A DNA stretch of 64,000 bases. Source: Polaribacter haliotis (GTDB lineage Bacteria > Bacteroidota > Bacteroidia > Flavobacteriales > Flavobacteriaceae). The notes beneath the pieces are model-generated. The model was not told the origin of the DNA and ran no database searches. It worked only from the letters and a program-made list of their open reading frames with translations. Made by a program: the position numbers and the translations under genes. This document shows positions 27,755 to 36,597 of the stretch, piece by piece (the stretch's first letter is position 1; every line of letters begins with the position of its first letter). The stretch spans positions 3,048,001-3,112,000 of the forward strand of contig NZ_CP061813.1 in NCBI RefSeq assembly GCF_014784055.1. Direction: 5' to 3'.

Positions 27755-29365
27755 ATGGTAGATACAAATACGAAATCGATTTCGTTAAATAGTCTAGGAA
27801 TCAAAAATGCAACAATTCGTTATCAACTTTCTTCAGACGAATTACACAGCGAAACTTTACAAAAAAAACAAGGAGTAGCATCTTCTTTAGGAGCAATTGC
27901 TGTAAACACAGGTGAGTTTACGGGGCGATCTCCAAAAGATCGTTTTATTGTAAAAGACGACGTTACAAAAGACGAAGTTTGGTGGAGTAACATCAACCTT
28001 CCTTTCGATTCAGATAAATTTGATGCGCTTTATAATAAAGTGACAGATTATTTATCAGGAAAAGAAATCTTTGTAAGAGATTCGTATGCTTGTGCAGATA
28101 AAAATTATAAATTAAATATTAGAGTTGTAAACGAATATCCTTGGAGCAATATGTTTACTTACAATATGTTTTTACGACCAACTGCAGAAGAATTAAAAGA
28201 TTTTTCTCCAGAATGGACAGTTGTAAATGCACCAGGTTTTATGGCAGATCCAGCAATAGATGGAACTCGCCAACATAACTTTGCAATTTTAAATTTTACA
28301 AAAAAAATAGCTTTAATTGGTGGAACTGGTTATACTGGTGAAATCAAAAAAGGAATTTTTTCTGCGTTGAATTTTATACTTCCAGTATTCAAAAATACCT
28401 TACCAATGCATTGTTCTGCAAATGTTGGTAAAGATGGAGATACAGCTATCTTTTTCGGATTATCTGGAACAGGAAAAACTACATTATCTACAGATCCAAA
28501 CAGAAGTTTAATTGGTGATGATGAACATGGTTGGACTGCAGAAAATACTGTTTTTAATTTTGAAGGTGGTTGTTATGCAAAAGTGATTAATTTATCGGAA
28601 GAACAAGAACCAGAAATTTTCGGAGCCATTAAAAAAGGAGCAATTCTAGAAAATGTTGTGATGGATGATAAAGGAGTTATCGATTTTGCAGATACCTCAA
28701 TCACACAAAATACAAGAGTTAGTTATCCAATTTATCATATAGATAATATTAAAGAACCATCAATTGGTAAAAATCCAAAGAATATTTTCTTTTTAACTGC
28801 AGATGCTTTTGGAGTTTTGCCTCCAATTTCGAAGTTAACGCCAAACCAAGCAGCATACCATTTTATTTCTGGTTATACAGCAAAAGTTGCAGGAACAGAA
28901 GCAGGAGTTACAGAACCAACACCAAGTTTTTCTGCGTGTTTTGGTGCACCTTTTATGCCTTTGCATCCTACAAGATATGCAGAAATGTTAAGCAAAAAGA
29001 TGAAAGATGCTGGAGTAAATGTTTGGTTGATAAATACAGGTTGGTCTGGAGGCCAATATGGAGTTGGTAGAAGAATGCCTTTAAAATATACAAGAGCAAT
29101 GATTACTGCTGTTTTAAATGGAGATTTAGGAAGCTATAGATACGAAGATTATCATATTCATTCTGTTTTCGGAGTTGCACAACCAAGAACATGTCCTGGA
29201 GTTCCAACAGAATTATTAAGTCCAAGAGCAACTTGGAATGATGATGAAGCATATTATAAAACAGCATTTAAGTTATCGAATGCTTTTAGACATAATTTTA
29301 CACAATTTGAAGAAATAGCAAGCGAAGATATTCGTAGAGGAGGCCCTCAACGTTATGCTTTTTAA
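27755..29365 (+). CDS. pckA: Phosphoenolpyruvate carboxykinase (ATP)
   Basis: 536 aa, full length. Converts oxaloacetate and ATP to PEP, CO2 and ADP, the entry to gluconeogenesis. GEFTGRSPKDRFIV is the substrate-binding segment, GLSGTGKTTLSTDPNR the kinase-1a P-loop, LIGDDEHGW the metal/phosphate motif, and TGWSGGQYGVGRRM the C-terminal lid signature. Monocistronic between its own promoter and a strong terminator. Confidence 0.98.
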   Translation: MVDTNTKSISLNSLGIKNATIRYQLSSDELHSETLQKKQGVASSLGAIAVNTGEFTGRSPKDRFIVKDDVTKDEVWWSNINLPFDSDKFDALYNKVTDYLSGKEIFVRDSYACADKNYKLNIRVVNEYPWSNMFTYNMFLRPTAEELKDFSPEWTVVNAPGFMADPAIDGTRQHNFAILNFTKKIALIGGTGYTGEIKKGIFSALNFILPVFKNTLPMHCSANVGKDGDTAIFFGLSGTGKTTLSTDPNRSLIGDDEHGWTAENTVFNFEGGCYAKVINLSEEQEPEIFGAIKKGAILENVVMDDKGVIDFADTSITQNTRVSYPIYHIDNIKEPSIGKNPKNIFFLTADAFGVLPPISKLTPNQAAYHFISGYTAKVAGTEAGVTEPTPSFSACFGAPFMPLHPTRYAEMLSKKMKDAGVNVWLINTGWSGGQYGVGRRMPLKYTRAMITAVLNGDLGSYRYEDYHIHSVFGVAQPRTCPGVPTELLSPRATWNDDEAYYKTAFKLSNAFRHNFTQFEEIASEDIRRGGPQRYAF

Positions 29366-29390
29366 TAGAAAATCTTTATTTTCCCTCATT

Positions 29391-29420
29391 AAAACACCTC
29401 ATTTTGAGGTGTTTTTTTAT
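29391..29420 (+). terminator. Rho-independent terminator after pckA
   Basis: ACACCTCA / TGAGGTGT stem with a TTT loop, followed by seven T residues. Confidence 0.9.
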
Positions 29421-29452
29421 TTTTAGAGTATATTTAATCAACTTTATAATTT

Positions 29453-30679
29453 ATGATAAAAAATTGGTTTAAAAACATTGGTCCAGGAACATTAGTTGCA
29501 GCCGCTTTTATTGGCCCAGGAACTGTAACAATTTGTACGTTAGCAGGCGTAAATTTCGGATTCAATTTATTGTGGGCGATGTTACTTTCTATTATTGCAA
29601 CGATTGTTTTACAAGAAATGGCTGCAAGATTGGGTATTATTTCTCAAAAAGGATTGTCTGAAGTTATTAGAGAAGAAATGAAAATTCCTTTTTTAAAACA
29701 CTTTGTAACGCTGTTAATTTTAGCCGCAATTGTGGTTGGAAATGCATCTTATGAAGCAGGAAATATCAGTGGAGGAATTTTAGGATTGGAAACTATTTTT
29801 GGAAAATCGATTTTAAATTTTGGCGATATTTCTATCAATTTAATGAGTTCTGTAATTGGTGTAATTGCATTTGTGCTTTTATATATTGGAAATTATAAAT
29901 TTCTTGAAAAAGCATTGGTAACACTTGTTTTAGTGATGAGTGTTTCCTTTTTAATAACTGCAATAGTTACAAAACCAGACATTGTAGAAATCTTAAAAGG
30001 ACTTTTTATTCCGAGATTTCCAGAGAAAAGTTTACTAACAGTTATTGGTTTAATTGGTACAACTGTTGTGCCTTATAATTTGTTTTTACACGCTTCTTTA
30101 GTAAAAGAAAGGTGGAATAAAACCGAAGATTTAAAATTGGCAAGAAAAGATACCATCATTTCTATTATTTTAGGAGGCTTGGTTTCTATGGCAATTATTG
30201 TTTCTGCAGCTGCAATTCCATTTGGCGAGATAACAAACGCAGCAGATTTGGCAAAAGGTTTGGCGCCTTTGTATGGCGAATTTGCAAAGTATTTTTTGGC
30301 TTTGGGTTTATTTGCAGCAGGAATAACATCTGCAATTACAGCACCTTTAGCTGCTGCTTATGTTGCAAAAGGTTGTTTGGGTTGGAGTGGAGGTTTAAAA
30401 TCCAGAAAATTTAGAAGCGTTTGGATTATCATTTTAGTTTTAGGAGTTGTTTTTTCTTCCATAGGAATAAAACCAATAGATATTATAAAGTTTGCGCAAG
30501 TTGCAAACGGAATGTTATTGCCAATAATTGCAGGAATTTTATTGTGGATTATGAATAAAAAATCTGTTTTAGGCAATTATATAAATTCTAAAACGCAGAA
30601 TATTATTGGTTTTGTAATTTTAGCAATTACCATATTTTTAGGAGCAAAAGGTATCTTAAAAGTCTTTAATCTTATTTAA
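29453..30679 (+). CDS. Nramp-related transporter lacking metal ligands, in the 5-oxoprolinase operon
   Basis: 408 aa, about 11 membrane helices, Nramp/LeuT-fold family (GPGTLVAAAFIGPGT at the N-terminus). In metal-transporting Nramps helix 1 has DPGN and helix 6 has MPHN; here they read GPGT (residues 21-24) and VPYN (GTTVVPYNLFLHA, ~202-214), so the Asp, Asn and Met ligands are all missing. pxpA starts one base after its stop codon. Together this suggests import of 5-oxoproline or a related organic substrate rather than a metal (inference); Nramp-family genes next to pxpABC homologues (such as ycsG of B. subtilis) are known. Confidence 0.82.
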   Translation: MIKNWFKNIGPGTLVAAAFIGPGTVTICTLAGVNFGFNLLWAMLLSIIATIVLQEMAARLGIISQKGLSEVIREEMKIPFLKHFVTLLILAAIVVGNASYEAGNISGGILGLETIFGKSILNFGDISINLMSSVIGVIAFVLLYIGNYKFLEKALVTLVLVMSVSFLITAIVTKPDIVEILKGLFIPRFPEKSLLTVIGLIGTTVVPYNLFLHASLVKERWNKTEDLKLARKDTIISIILGGLVSMAIIVSAAAIPFGEITNAADLAKGLAPLYGEFAKYFLALGLFAAGITSAITAPLAAAYVAKGCLGWSGGLKSRKFRSVWIIILVLGVVFSSIGIKPIDIIKFAQVANGMLLPIIAGILLWIMNKKSVLGNYINSKTQNIIGFVILAITIFLGAKGILKVFNLI

Positions 30680-30680
30680 A

Positions 30681-31409
30681 ATGAAAATCGATATTAATTG
30701 TGATGTTGGAGAAGGAATTGAAAATGAGCACTTATTAATGCCACATATTTCGTCTTGCAATATTGCTTGTGGAGGTCATTTTGGAAATGCAGTAACAATC
30801 GATAAAACCATACAATTAGCAATCGAAAATAAGGTATTAATTGGAGCACATCCATCTTTTCCTGACACAAAAAACTTCGGAAGAATGGTAATGAACATTT
30901 CCCATGAAGCGCTTCAAAAAAGTATCGAAAATCAGTTAGAATTGTTTGAAAGTAGGTTGGCTTTGGTTGATGAAAAACTACATCACATAAAACCTCATGG
31001 AGCTTTGTATAATTTAATTGCTGTCGATAAAAATTTTGCAGAAATCTTTTTAAAATCTATCGAAAAATATAGTAAAGATGTTTTTTTATATGTTCCTTAT
31101 AATTCTGTTATTGAAAAGTTAGCGATTGAAAAAAGCATAAAAATAAAGTATGAAGTTTTTTCGGATAGAAATTACAATAACGATTTAACTTTGGTTTCAA
31201 GAAACAAAGAAAATGCTTTAATTACTGATAAAGAAGACGTTTTTAAGCATGTTTTGTCAATGTATAAAGGAAAGGTAAAAACCATTTCAGGAGAACTTAA
31301 AACTATAAAGGCAGATACTTTTTGTATTCATGGAGATAATAAAAATGCAGTTTCAATATTAGAATACTTATCCGAAAAACTAAAAAAAGAAGGAATTAAA
31401 ATTGCATAA
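30681..31409 (+). CDS. pxpA: 5-oxoprolinase subunit A (LamB/YcsF family)
   Basis: 242 aa with the family signatures DINCDVGEGIENE, ISSCNIACGGHFGN, IGAHPSFPD and HIKPHGALYN. With PxpB and PxpC it cleaves 5-oxoproline to glutamate using ATP. It sits second in a tightly packed operon; the pxpB start codon overlaps its end by 8 bases. Confidence 0.95.
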   Translation: MKIDINCDVGEGIENEHLLMPHISSCNIACGGHFGNAVTIDKTIQLAIENKVLIGAHPSFPDTKNFGRMVMNISHEALQKSIENQLELFESRLALVDEKLHHIKPHGALYNLIAVDKNFAEIFLKSIEKYSKDVFLYVPYNSVIEKLAIEKSIKIKYEVFSDRNYNNDLTLVSRNKENALITDKEDVFKHVLSMYKGKVKTISGELKTIKADTFCIHGDNKNAVSILEYLSEKLKKEGIKIA

Positions 31410-32133
31410 AAAACCAACATACAAACCTTTTGGAAATGCATCGATTTTAATTGAATGGCAAGCAATTATTAGTGAAGAAATTCTGAATGATATTATCCTA
31501 TTTAAAGAGAAAATTCAAAAAGAAAAATCAATAGTAATTGCAGATTTTATAATAGGTTACAACTCTTTAACTTTAAAATATACAAACGAATTATCTAATT
31601 ATTCTGATGAAATTGAAAGTTTAAAATCAATTTATAAACAAGATTTTAAACTTCAAAAAACAGAAAAATTTCTCTGGGAAATTCCTGTTTGTTACGATTT
31701 AGAATTCGGGATTGATTTAAAAGAAATATCCGAAAAATCAAACCTTACCATTAAAGAAATAATTAAATTACATTCAGAAAAAATATATACAGTTTTTTTT
31801 ATCGGTTTTTTACCAGGTTTTCTTTATTTAGGAGGGTTAGATTCAAAAATACATTTCGATAGAAAACCCAATCCAAGATTAAAAGTAGCAAAAGGAGCCC
31901 TTGCAATTGGTGGAAAACAAACAGGTGTTTATCCAGAAGCATCTGCTGGAGGTTGGAATATTATTGGAAGAACTCCTATTCATTTTTTCAACATAAAAAA
32001 CGAAAACCCGTGTTTTGCAAAAGCTGGCGATAAAATAAAATTCAAACCAATTTCTTTAGAAGAGTTTTATCAAACTGAAAAAGAAATTGCAGAAAACAAC
32101 TATATAATCTCTAAAACTTTGCGAAATGATTAG
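31402..32133 (+). CDS. pxpB: 5-oxoprolinase subunit B (KipI family)
   Basis: 243 aa. FFIGFLPGFLYLGGLD, PRLKVAKGALAIGGKQTGVYP and GGWNIIGRTP are strong KipI/AHS1 signatures. The start is a TTG inside the end of pxpA, and its own end overlaps pxpC by 8 bases, so translation is coupled across the operon. Confidence 0.93.
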   Translation: MHKKPTYKPFGNASILIEWQAIISEEILNDIILFKEKIQKEKSIVIADFIIGYNSLTLKYTNELSNYSDEIESLKSIYKQDFKLQKTEKFLWEIPVCYDLEFGIDLKEISEKSNLTIKEIIKLHSEKIYTVFFIGFLPGFLYLGGLDSKIHFDRKPNPRLKVAKGALAIGGKQTGVYPEASAGGWNIIGRTPIHFFNIKNENPCFAKAGDKIKFKPISLEEFYQTEKEIAENNYIISKTLRND

Positions 32134-32920
32134 AGTTTTAAAAGCAGGTTTTTATACCTCAATACAAGATAGAGGTAGAGTTGGTTTTGCGCAAAATGGC
32201 GTTCCTGTTTCTGGGGTTATGGATAGTTATCCTGCAGACGTAGCAAATAGTATTTTAAATAATTCTTTAGAAGATGCACTTTTAGAAATTACTTTTGGTG
32301 GTTGTAGATTAGAATTTTTAATAGAAACTATTATTTGTGTTTCTGGTGGCGATTTTTCAGCAACAATAAATAACAAGCCAATTCAACTAAATTCAAGAAT
32401 AAAAATCAATAAAAAAGACGTTTTAAGTTTTGGAAAAATAAATTTCGGAGCAAGATGTTACTTGGCAGTAAAAGATGGTTTTTTAACGAAAAAAGTTTTA
32501 GGTAGCAGAAGTTTTTATCAAAATATAACAAACCAAATCATTATAAAGAAAGGAGATGTTTTACCAATTACGACTTTTAAAGGTTGTTTAGAAACATCAA
32601 ATTCAGCAATAAAAATAAAAGAAACACATTTTAAATCAGAAGAAATATATTGTTATAAAGGTCCAGAATTCGAGTTGTTAAAAGATCATCAAAAAGAACA
32701 ATTATTAGAAAATACTTTTACAATTTCTAACGATAATAATAGAATGGGAATTCGTTTAAATGAGTTAATTAAGAACGACATTCCTTCAATTTTAACATCT
32801 GCAGTTTTGCCAGGTACAGTTCAATTAACACCTTCTGGGAAATTAATTGTTTTAATGCGAGATTGCCAAGTTACTGGTGGTTACCCAAGAGTTCTACAAC
32901 TTACAGGAAATGGCTATTAA
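32126..32920 (+). CDS. pxpC: 5-oxoprolinase subunit C (KipA/AHS2), 3' end frameshifted
   Basis: 264 aa as read. The family signatures are IQDRGRVGFAQNGVPVSGVMD, FGGCRLEF, MGIRLN and TSAVLPGTVQLTPSGKLIVL. At DCQVTGGYPRVLQLT the family normally continues for another ~20-25 residues, but here the frame ends after GNGY. One base earlier the other frame reads EMAINKLAQKTTHQKLNFRL and stops at 32976-32978, the expected C-terminus. One extra base near 32906-32907 (the GG in ACAGGAAATGG) explains this. It is either a real late frameshift, which may leave the enzyme partly active, or a sequence error. Confidence 0.85.
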   Translation: MIRVLKAGFYTSIQDRGRVGFAQNGVPVSGVMDSYPADVANSILNNSLEDALLEITFGGCRLEFLIETIICVSGGDFSATINNKPIQLNSRIKINKKDVLSFGKINFGARCYLAVKDGFLTKKVLGSRSFYQNITNQIIIKKGDVLPITTFKGCLETSNSAIKIKETHFKSEEIYCYKGPEFELLKDHQKEQLLENTFTISNDNNRMGIRLNELIKNDIPSILTSAVLPGTVQLTPSGKLIVLMRDCQVTGGYPRVLQLTGNGY

Positions 32921-32975
32921 TAAATTAGCTCAAAAAACAACACATCAGAAACTAAATTTTAGGCTAAAAAGTATT

Positions 32976-33032
32976 TGAGTCAAGATTTAACCTTATACAG
33001 TCAAGTTAAACCCTGTTATAGGCTTATATTTG
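32976..33032 (+). promoter_or_regulatory. Stress-type promoter of the YtxH gene cluster
   Basis: TGAGTCAAG at 32976 and the -7 box TATATTTG at 33025 are 49 bp apart. A second ACAGTCAAG lies 21 bp after the first box, so the pair forms 9-bp direct repeats two helical turns apart, and TAAAC follows it. TAGTGTA follows the -7 box. The architecture is shared with 6934-6878 and 36608-36664. Confidence 0.7.
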
Positions 33033-33083
33033 TAGTGTATTAATCGATACATCACTAAAAAAGTATAATTTAAAAAAATAAAA

Positions 33084-33479
33084 ATGAAAAATTTATCAGG
33101 AGTATTATTAGGAACTGTTGTTGGAGCATTAGCAGGTATTTTATTTGCGCCAGACAAAGGAGAGAACACAAGAAATAAATTAAAAAACGAAGCTTTATCT
33201 GCAAAAGATAAAATCTCTGAAACAGCTTCAGAATACTCAGAAAAAATAAGTGCAACTGCATCCGATTTAAAAGATAAAGTAAGTTCTACTTACAGTGCTA
33301 AAAAAGAAACTTTCGATGCTCAGTTAGAAGATGTAATGTCTAATGTTAGTTATAAAGCAGATGATGTAATAACAACTTTAGAAAAAAAATTAAGCGAATT
33401 AAAAGAGAAAAACAGAAAATTACAAAAAGATGTAGTTTCAGAAACTAAAAATGCCAAAGGAAAAATACAAAACGCATAA
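33084..33479 (+). CDS. YtxH domain-containing stress protein
   Basis: 131 aa. The N-terminal hydrophobic segment SGVLLGTVVGALAGILFAPDKGENTR is the YtxH signature (helix followed by APxxGxxTR). The rest is a Lys/Glu/Ser-rich, apolipoprotein-like amphipathic helix (~30-125). YtxH proteins are linked to general stress; the molecular role is unknown. It is first in a three-gene operon (3-bp gap to the next gene). Confidence 0.88.
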   Translation: MKNLSGVLLGTVVGALAGILFAPDKGENTRNKLKNEALSAKDKISETASEYSEKISATASDLKDKVSSTYSAKKETFDAQLEDVMSNVSYKADDVITTLEKKLSELKEKNRKLQKDVVSETKNAKGKIQNA

Positions 33480-33482
33480 TAT

Positions 33483-33830
33483 ATGAGTGTATTTGAATCT
33501 TTAAACAATTCGTCTGATAGTGGAGTTGATAAAGGAAAAAAATATGTAGATGCTACTTACGAATATTACAAACTAAAAGCATTTCATATCTTATCTTTAT
33601 CTTTCAGTACAATTATAAAGCTCTTTGTTATTGGAGGTTTGGTAGGAACAGGATTACTATTCGCTTCCATTGCTTTGGCAATTTATTTGGGCGATATTTT
33701 TGAAAGCTTATCATTAGGATATTTAACAGTAGCTGGAATTTATTTTCTTTTCGGAATATTAATTTTCCTACTAAGAAAAAATATCGACAGTAAGATTATT
33801 TCTAACCTGGCAGATAAATTCTCAAAATAA
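33483..33830 (+). CDS. Holin-X-like small membrane protein (phage holin superfamily III type)
   Basis: 115 aa with two membrane helices (~38-65 and ~72-93) after a soluble N-terminus (KYVDATYEYYKLKAFHILSLS). It resembles the family annotated as 'phage holin' or Holin-X in chromosomal stress clusters. There are no phage genes near it, so lysis is unlikely; a membrane-stress role together with YtxH is inferred. Confidence 0.7.
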   Translation: MSVFESLNNSSDSGVDKGKKYVDATYEYYKLKAFHILSLSFSTIIKLFVIGGLVGTGLLFASIALAIYLGDIFESLSLGYLTVAGIYFLFGILIFLLRKNIDSKIISNLADKFSK

Positions 33831-33842
33831 AAGACGACTAAG

Positions 33843-34043
33843 ATGAGAAAATACACAAATTTTGTTGATATAGAAAAAGACTTAAAAATGTTAAGTCTAG
33901 AAAGACAAATAGCATTAGAAGAACTAAAAATCGTAAAAAGCGATTTCGAAAACCAACTGAAACCATTAAGCTTAATAGGGAATTTCTTAAAATTCGCAAG
34001 TAAGTATGGATTATTAGTTCTCGTAAAGAAAATATTTAAATAA
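33843..34043 (+). CDS. Small conserved protein of the stress operon (66 aa)
   Basis: RKYTNFVDIEKDLKMLSLER is an amphipathic helix and the C-terminus (LLVLVKKIFK) is hydrophobic then basic. It resembles short flavobacterial proteins of the DUF6327 type, an uncertain assignment. It is last in the YtxH operon and a terminator follows. Confidence 0.65.
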   Translation: MRKYTNFVDIEKDLKMLSLERQIALEELKIVKSDFENQLKPLSLIGNFLKFASKYGLLVLVKKIFK

Positions 34044-34105
34044 AATAGAAGAAATTTATTAGGTTGTTTAGCAATAAATAATCGATAAGTGGTTGGTTGA
34101 TTAAT

Positions 34106-34137
34106 AACCTCAATGTGAAGACATTGGGGTTTTTTAT
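34106..34137 (+). terminator. Terminator of the YtxH operon
   Basis: AACCTCAATGT (34106-34116) pairs with ACATTGGGGTT (34121-34131, one G-T pair) around GAAG, followed by a T-run. Confidence 0.88.
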
Positions 34138-34176
34138 TTGAAAGATTTCTTAGTACTTTTAAAAATATTATTAAGA

Positions 34177-34274
34177 TTTTTTTTTGGGCGTTTTCACGGG
34201 CTTTCCATTATATCTTTTTGCCGAAAAAGGCAAAAAGGATGCCATTTCAATCCCTAACGCACTTACTCAAACTT
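34177..34274 (-). repeat. Dispersed hairpin repeat, subtype A, copy 2
   Basis: The minus strand reads GTGCGTTAGGGATTGAAATG, a hairpin CTTTTTGCC/GGCAAAAAG, TATAATGGAAAGCCCGTG and AAAACGCCC, nearly the same as 6957-7046. It lies between the YtxH operon terminator and the 3' end of the AraC gene. Confidence 0.8.
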
Positions 34275-34292
34275 ATAAAAAAAAGATAAACT

Positions 34293-35333
34293 TTATCTAG
34301 CATTATCGTCAGTTACCACTAAAATTTTCTTCTTGAATTCATTAGGTGAGATTCCATATTTTTCTCTAAAAATTTTAGAAAAATAACTTCTACTACTAAA
34401 ACCAATACTATATACAATTTGCGAAATGTTTAAATCGGATGTGTTAAGCATTTCTCTGGCAGATTCTAAACGAACATGTCTAATATATTCTGTAACTGTT
34501 CTATTGTATAAAAATTTAAAACCATCTTGTAATTTAGCTTGCGTTAAACCAGTATCCATAGAAAGTTGGTCTAAAGAATAATCTTTTGCAGGGTTTTTTA
34601 ATATTTTAGTTCCAATTTTACGAACCAATTTAAGTTCAGTTTTTGCCAAAGAAGTTGGCAAAGGAACACCAGCTAACAATCTATTATGTTGCTGAATGTG
34701 CATAGATAAGATTTCATAAACAATCGCTTCAATTTTTAATATTCGAAGCATTCCTTTGTTTTTTACCTTGGCTAATTTTTCAACTAAATCTGCCATTTTA
34801 AGATTTAGTGTACCAAAATTTGCAAATCTGTTTTCGTGATCTGTATCTACAAAAACTTCATATAATTTTTTATTTAAACTAGATACGTTTGTCGTTCTTT
34901 TTTGAAGAAAATGTTTACGAACAATTTCAATCATATTTATACAAACCGTTTCATTCTTTGGGAAATGCAAATAATCGTAACCACCAGTTTTATTGGTAAA
35001 AATTAAAGATTGAAACTGGTCTATTTTTCTTTCATCATTATTTATTCCAAAACGATGTGTTAAATAACCTTGTGCAGGATATAAAAAACGAATAGGGCTA
35101 AACTCTGGAATCGACTTAATCTTAATTACAAACTCTTTACGAAGTGTTAAGTTAAAATCTAACAAGTGTACACCCCAATCAAACTGAATAAAGCGTAAAT
35201 TTCCTTCTCCATTTTCGTTATCGATAGAAAGAATACTTTCATTCCATCTACTTGTAATTGTACCTCCTATAGCATCTTTAATTTGCTCGATTAAATTTTT
35301 AGGACTATCAGGAAAAATTTCAATAGTTATCAT
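34293..35333 (-). CDS. AraC-family transcriptional regulator
   Basis: 346 aa. The C-terminal HTH (~245-340) has YSLDQLSMDTGLTQAKLQ and the second helix-turn-helix SQIVYSIGFSSRSYFSKIF followed by YGISPNEFKK. The N-terminal part is not a recognisable cupin. It lies between the YtxH operon and the divergent hemerythrin gene, so a role in stress-cluster control is possible, but the direct-repeat boxes there look more like LytTR sites than AraC sites. Confidence 0.92.
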   Translation of the reverse strand: MITIEIFPDSPKNLIEQIKDAIGGTITSRWNESILSIDNENGEGNLRFIQFDWGVHLLDFNLTLRKEFVIKIKSIPEFSPIRFLYPAQGYLTHRFGINNDERKIDQFQSLIFTNKTGGYDYLHFPKNETVCINMIEIVRKHFLQKRTTNVSSLNKKLYEVFVDTDHENRFANFGTLNLKMADLVEKLAKVKNKGMLRILKIEAIVYEILSMHIQQHNRLLAGVPLPTSLAKTELKLVRKIGTKILKNPAKDYSLDQLSMDTGLTQAKLQDGFKFLYNRTVTEYIRHVRLESAREMLNTSDLNISQIVYSIGFSSRSYFSKIFREKYGISPNEFKKKILVVTDDNAR

Positions 35334-35441
35334 AAGGGATTTCTAAAATTAAAGCTAATTATCAAACGAAAAAGAAGCTTGTAAATGTACCACAAATAAT
35401 AATAACATTTTTTAGGATATCGATTAACATCTAAATTAATT

Positions 35442-35476
35442 GAGACAAAATTAAATGAAAGTAGACCGTAAATTTG
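35442..35476 (+). promoter_or_regulatory. Candidate stress-type promoter of the hemerythrin gene
   Basis: The -7 box TAAATTTG (35469-35476) lies 24 bp before the ATG. TGAGACAAA at 35441-35449 occupies the position of the second direct-repeat box of the 33-kb promoter; the first box (near 35420) is degenerate. It is a weaker member of the shared architecture. Confidence 0.4.
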
Positions 35477-35499
35477 ATGGAACTATAAACTAAACGAGT

Positions 35500-35934
35500 A
35501 TGAATATTTACGAAGAAATAAGAAAAGACCACGATAAGCAAAGAGAACTACTAGATAAATTAGTAAAAACATCTGGAGATACTAAAGAAAGAGATCAGTT
35601 ATTTAAAGAATTAAAAGACGAATTAGCTGTGCATTCAGATGCAGAAGAACGTCACTTCTACAAGCCTTTAATTTCTAATGATATGATGCAAGACAAAGCA
35701 AGACATGGTATCGCAGAACATCACGAAATAGACGAATTAATTGAGCAATTAGAAGAAACAGATTACGATTCTTCAGCATGGTTAAAAATTGCAAAAGAAT
35801 TACAACATAAAGTAGAACATCATTTAGAGGACGAAGAAAAATCGTATTTCCAATTATCAGGAAAAGTTTTTACAGAAAAAGAAAAACAAGATTTAGCGAA
35901 AAGCTACAGAAAACACATGAGTAAAAATCTATAA
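35500..35934 (+). CDS. Hemerythrin-like (HHE) protein
   Basis: 144 aa four-helix bundle. Candidate iron ligands are His12 in RKDHDKQ, HSDAEERHFY, HEIDELI and HHLEDEEKSYF. HHE proteins bind a di-iron centre and are linked to oxygen, NO or oxidative-stress handling. It sits in the stress cluster, divergent from the AraC gene and 93 bp upstream of a DUF2383 gene. Confidence 0.9.
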   Translation: MNIYEEIRKDHDKQRELLDKLVKTSGDTKERDQLFKELKDELAVHSDAEERHFYKPLISNDMMQDKARHGIAEHHEIDELIEQLEETDYDSSAWLKIAKELQHKVEHHLEDEEKSYFQLSGKVFTEKEKQDLAKSYRKHMSKNL

Positions 35935-36027
35935 ATTCTTAAGAATTAATTGCGTTAAAAACTATTAAAGATGTAAAATGTTTGACATCTATAAATCAAA
36001 CAAACATATCATTAAAATTAATATGTT

Positions 36028-36477
36028 ATGAGTACATACACAGAAGAAGTAGGAAAGAAATTAAATGCATTGTTAGAGAAAACTTATGATGCAGAAAAAG
36101 GATTTAAGAAAGCAGCAGAAAATGTTGAAAATAATTCCCTTAAGAAGTATTTTAATATGAAAGCTGAAGAAAGATATACATTTGGTCACGATTTAAAAAC
36201 AGAGATTAGATCTTATAATCAAGAGGTAGACAAAGGTGGAAGTTTAACTGGAGCAGCACATAGAACTTGGATGGATATTAAAGCAATGTTTTCTATGGAC
36301 GATGAAGAATCTATGTTAGAAGAAGCAATTACTGGAGAAAAAGCAGCAGTTGAAGAATACAATGATGTTTTAAAAGAATTAAGCTTACCTTCAAGTACTA
36401 AAAACTTGTTAGAATCTCAAAGAAATAAAATCGAAAACGGATTATACAATATAAAATCTTTAGAACAAATCAATTAA
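36028..36477 (+). CDS. DUF2383 / PA2169-family stress protein, copy 2
   Basis: 149 aa, the same length and layout as the protein at 6358-6807: LNALLEKTYDAEKGFKKAAENVE, AHRTWMDIKAMFSMDDEESMLEE. Helical, with no signal peptide. It is probably co-transcribed with the hemerythrin gene or driven by the AT-rich 93-bp gap, which has a TGCGTTAAA box but no clean -7. A terminator follows. Confidence 0.87.
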   Translation: MSTYTEEVGKKLNALLEKTYDAEKGFKKAAENVENNSLKKYFNMKAEERYTFGHDLKTEIRSYNQEVDKGGSLTGAAHRTWMDIKAMFSMDDEESMLEEAITGEKAAVEEYNDVLKELSLPSSTKNLLESQRNKIENGLYNIKSLEQIN

Positions 36478-36503
36478 TATTTTTTCTAGATAATAAATAA
36501 TTA

Positions 36504-36529
36504 AAAGATGCGAGAGCATCTTTTTTTTT
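36504..36529 (+). terminator. Terminator after DUF2383 copy 2
   Basis: AAAGATGC (36504-36511), GAGA tetraloop, GCATCTTT and a nine-T run. Confidence 0.9.
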
Positions 36530-36597
36530 GCTTTTAAAATTTATTTACTTCTTTTGCTAAAAAGATTTCACCTTCTCTTCGTTCTCTAAACCTAAAA

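Noticed and set aside
29453..30679. Plain Mn/Fe transporter annotation (mntH).
   Set aside because: The DPGN and MPHN metal-ligand motifs are both replaced.
33483..33830. Phage holin call.
   Set aside because: The gene lies in a YtxH stress operon with a stress-type promoter; the family is widespread on chromosomes outside phages.
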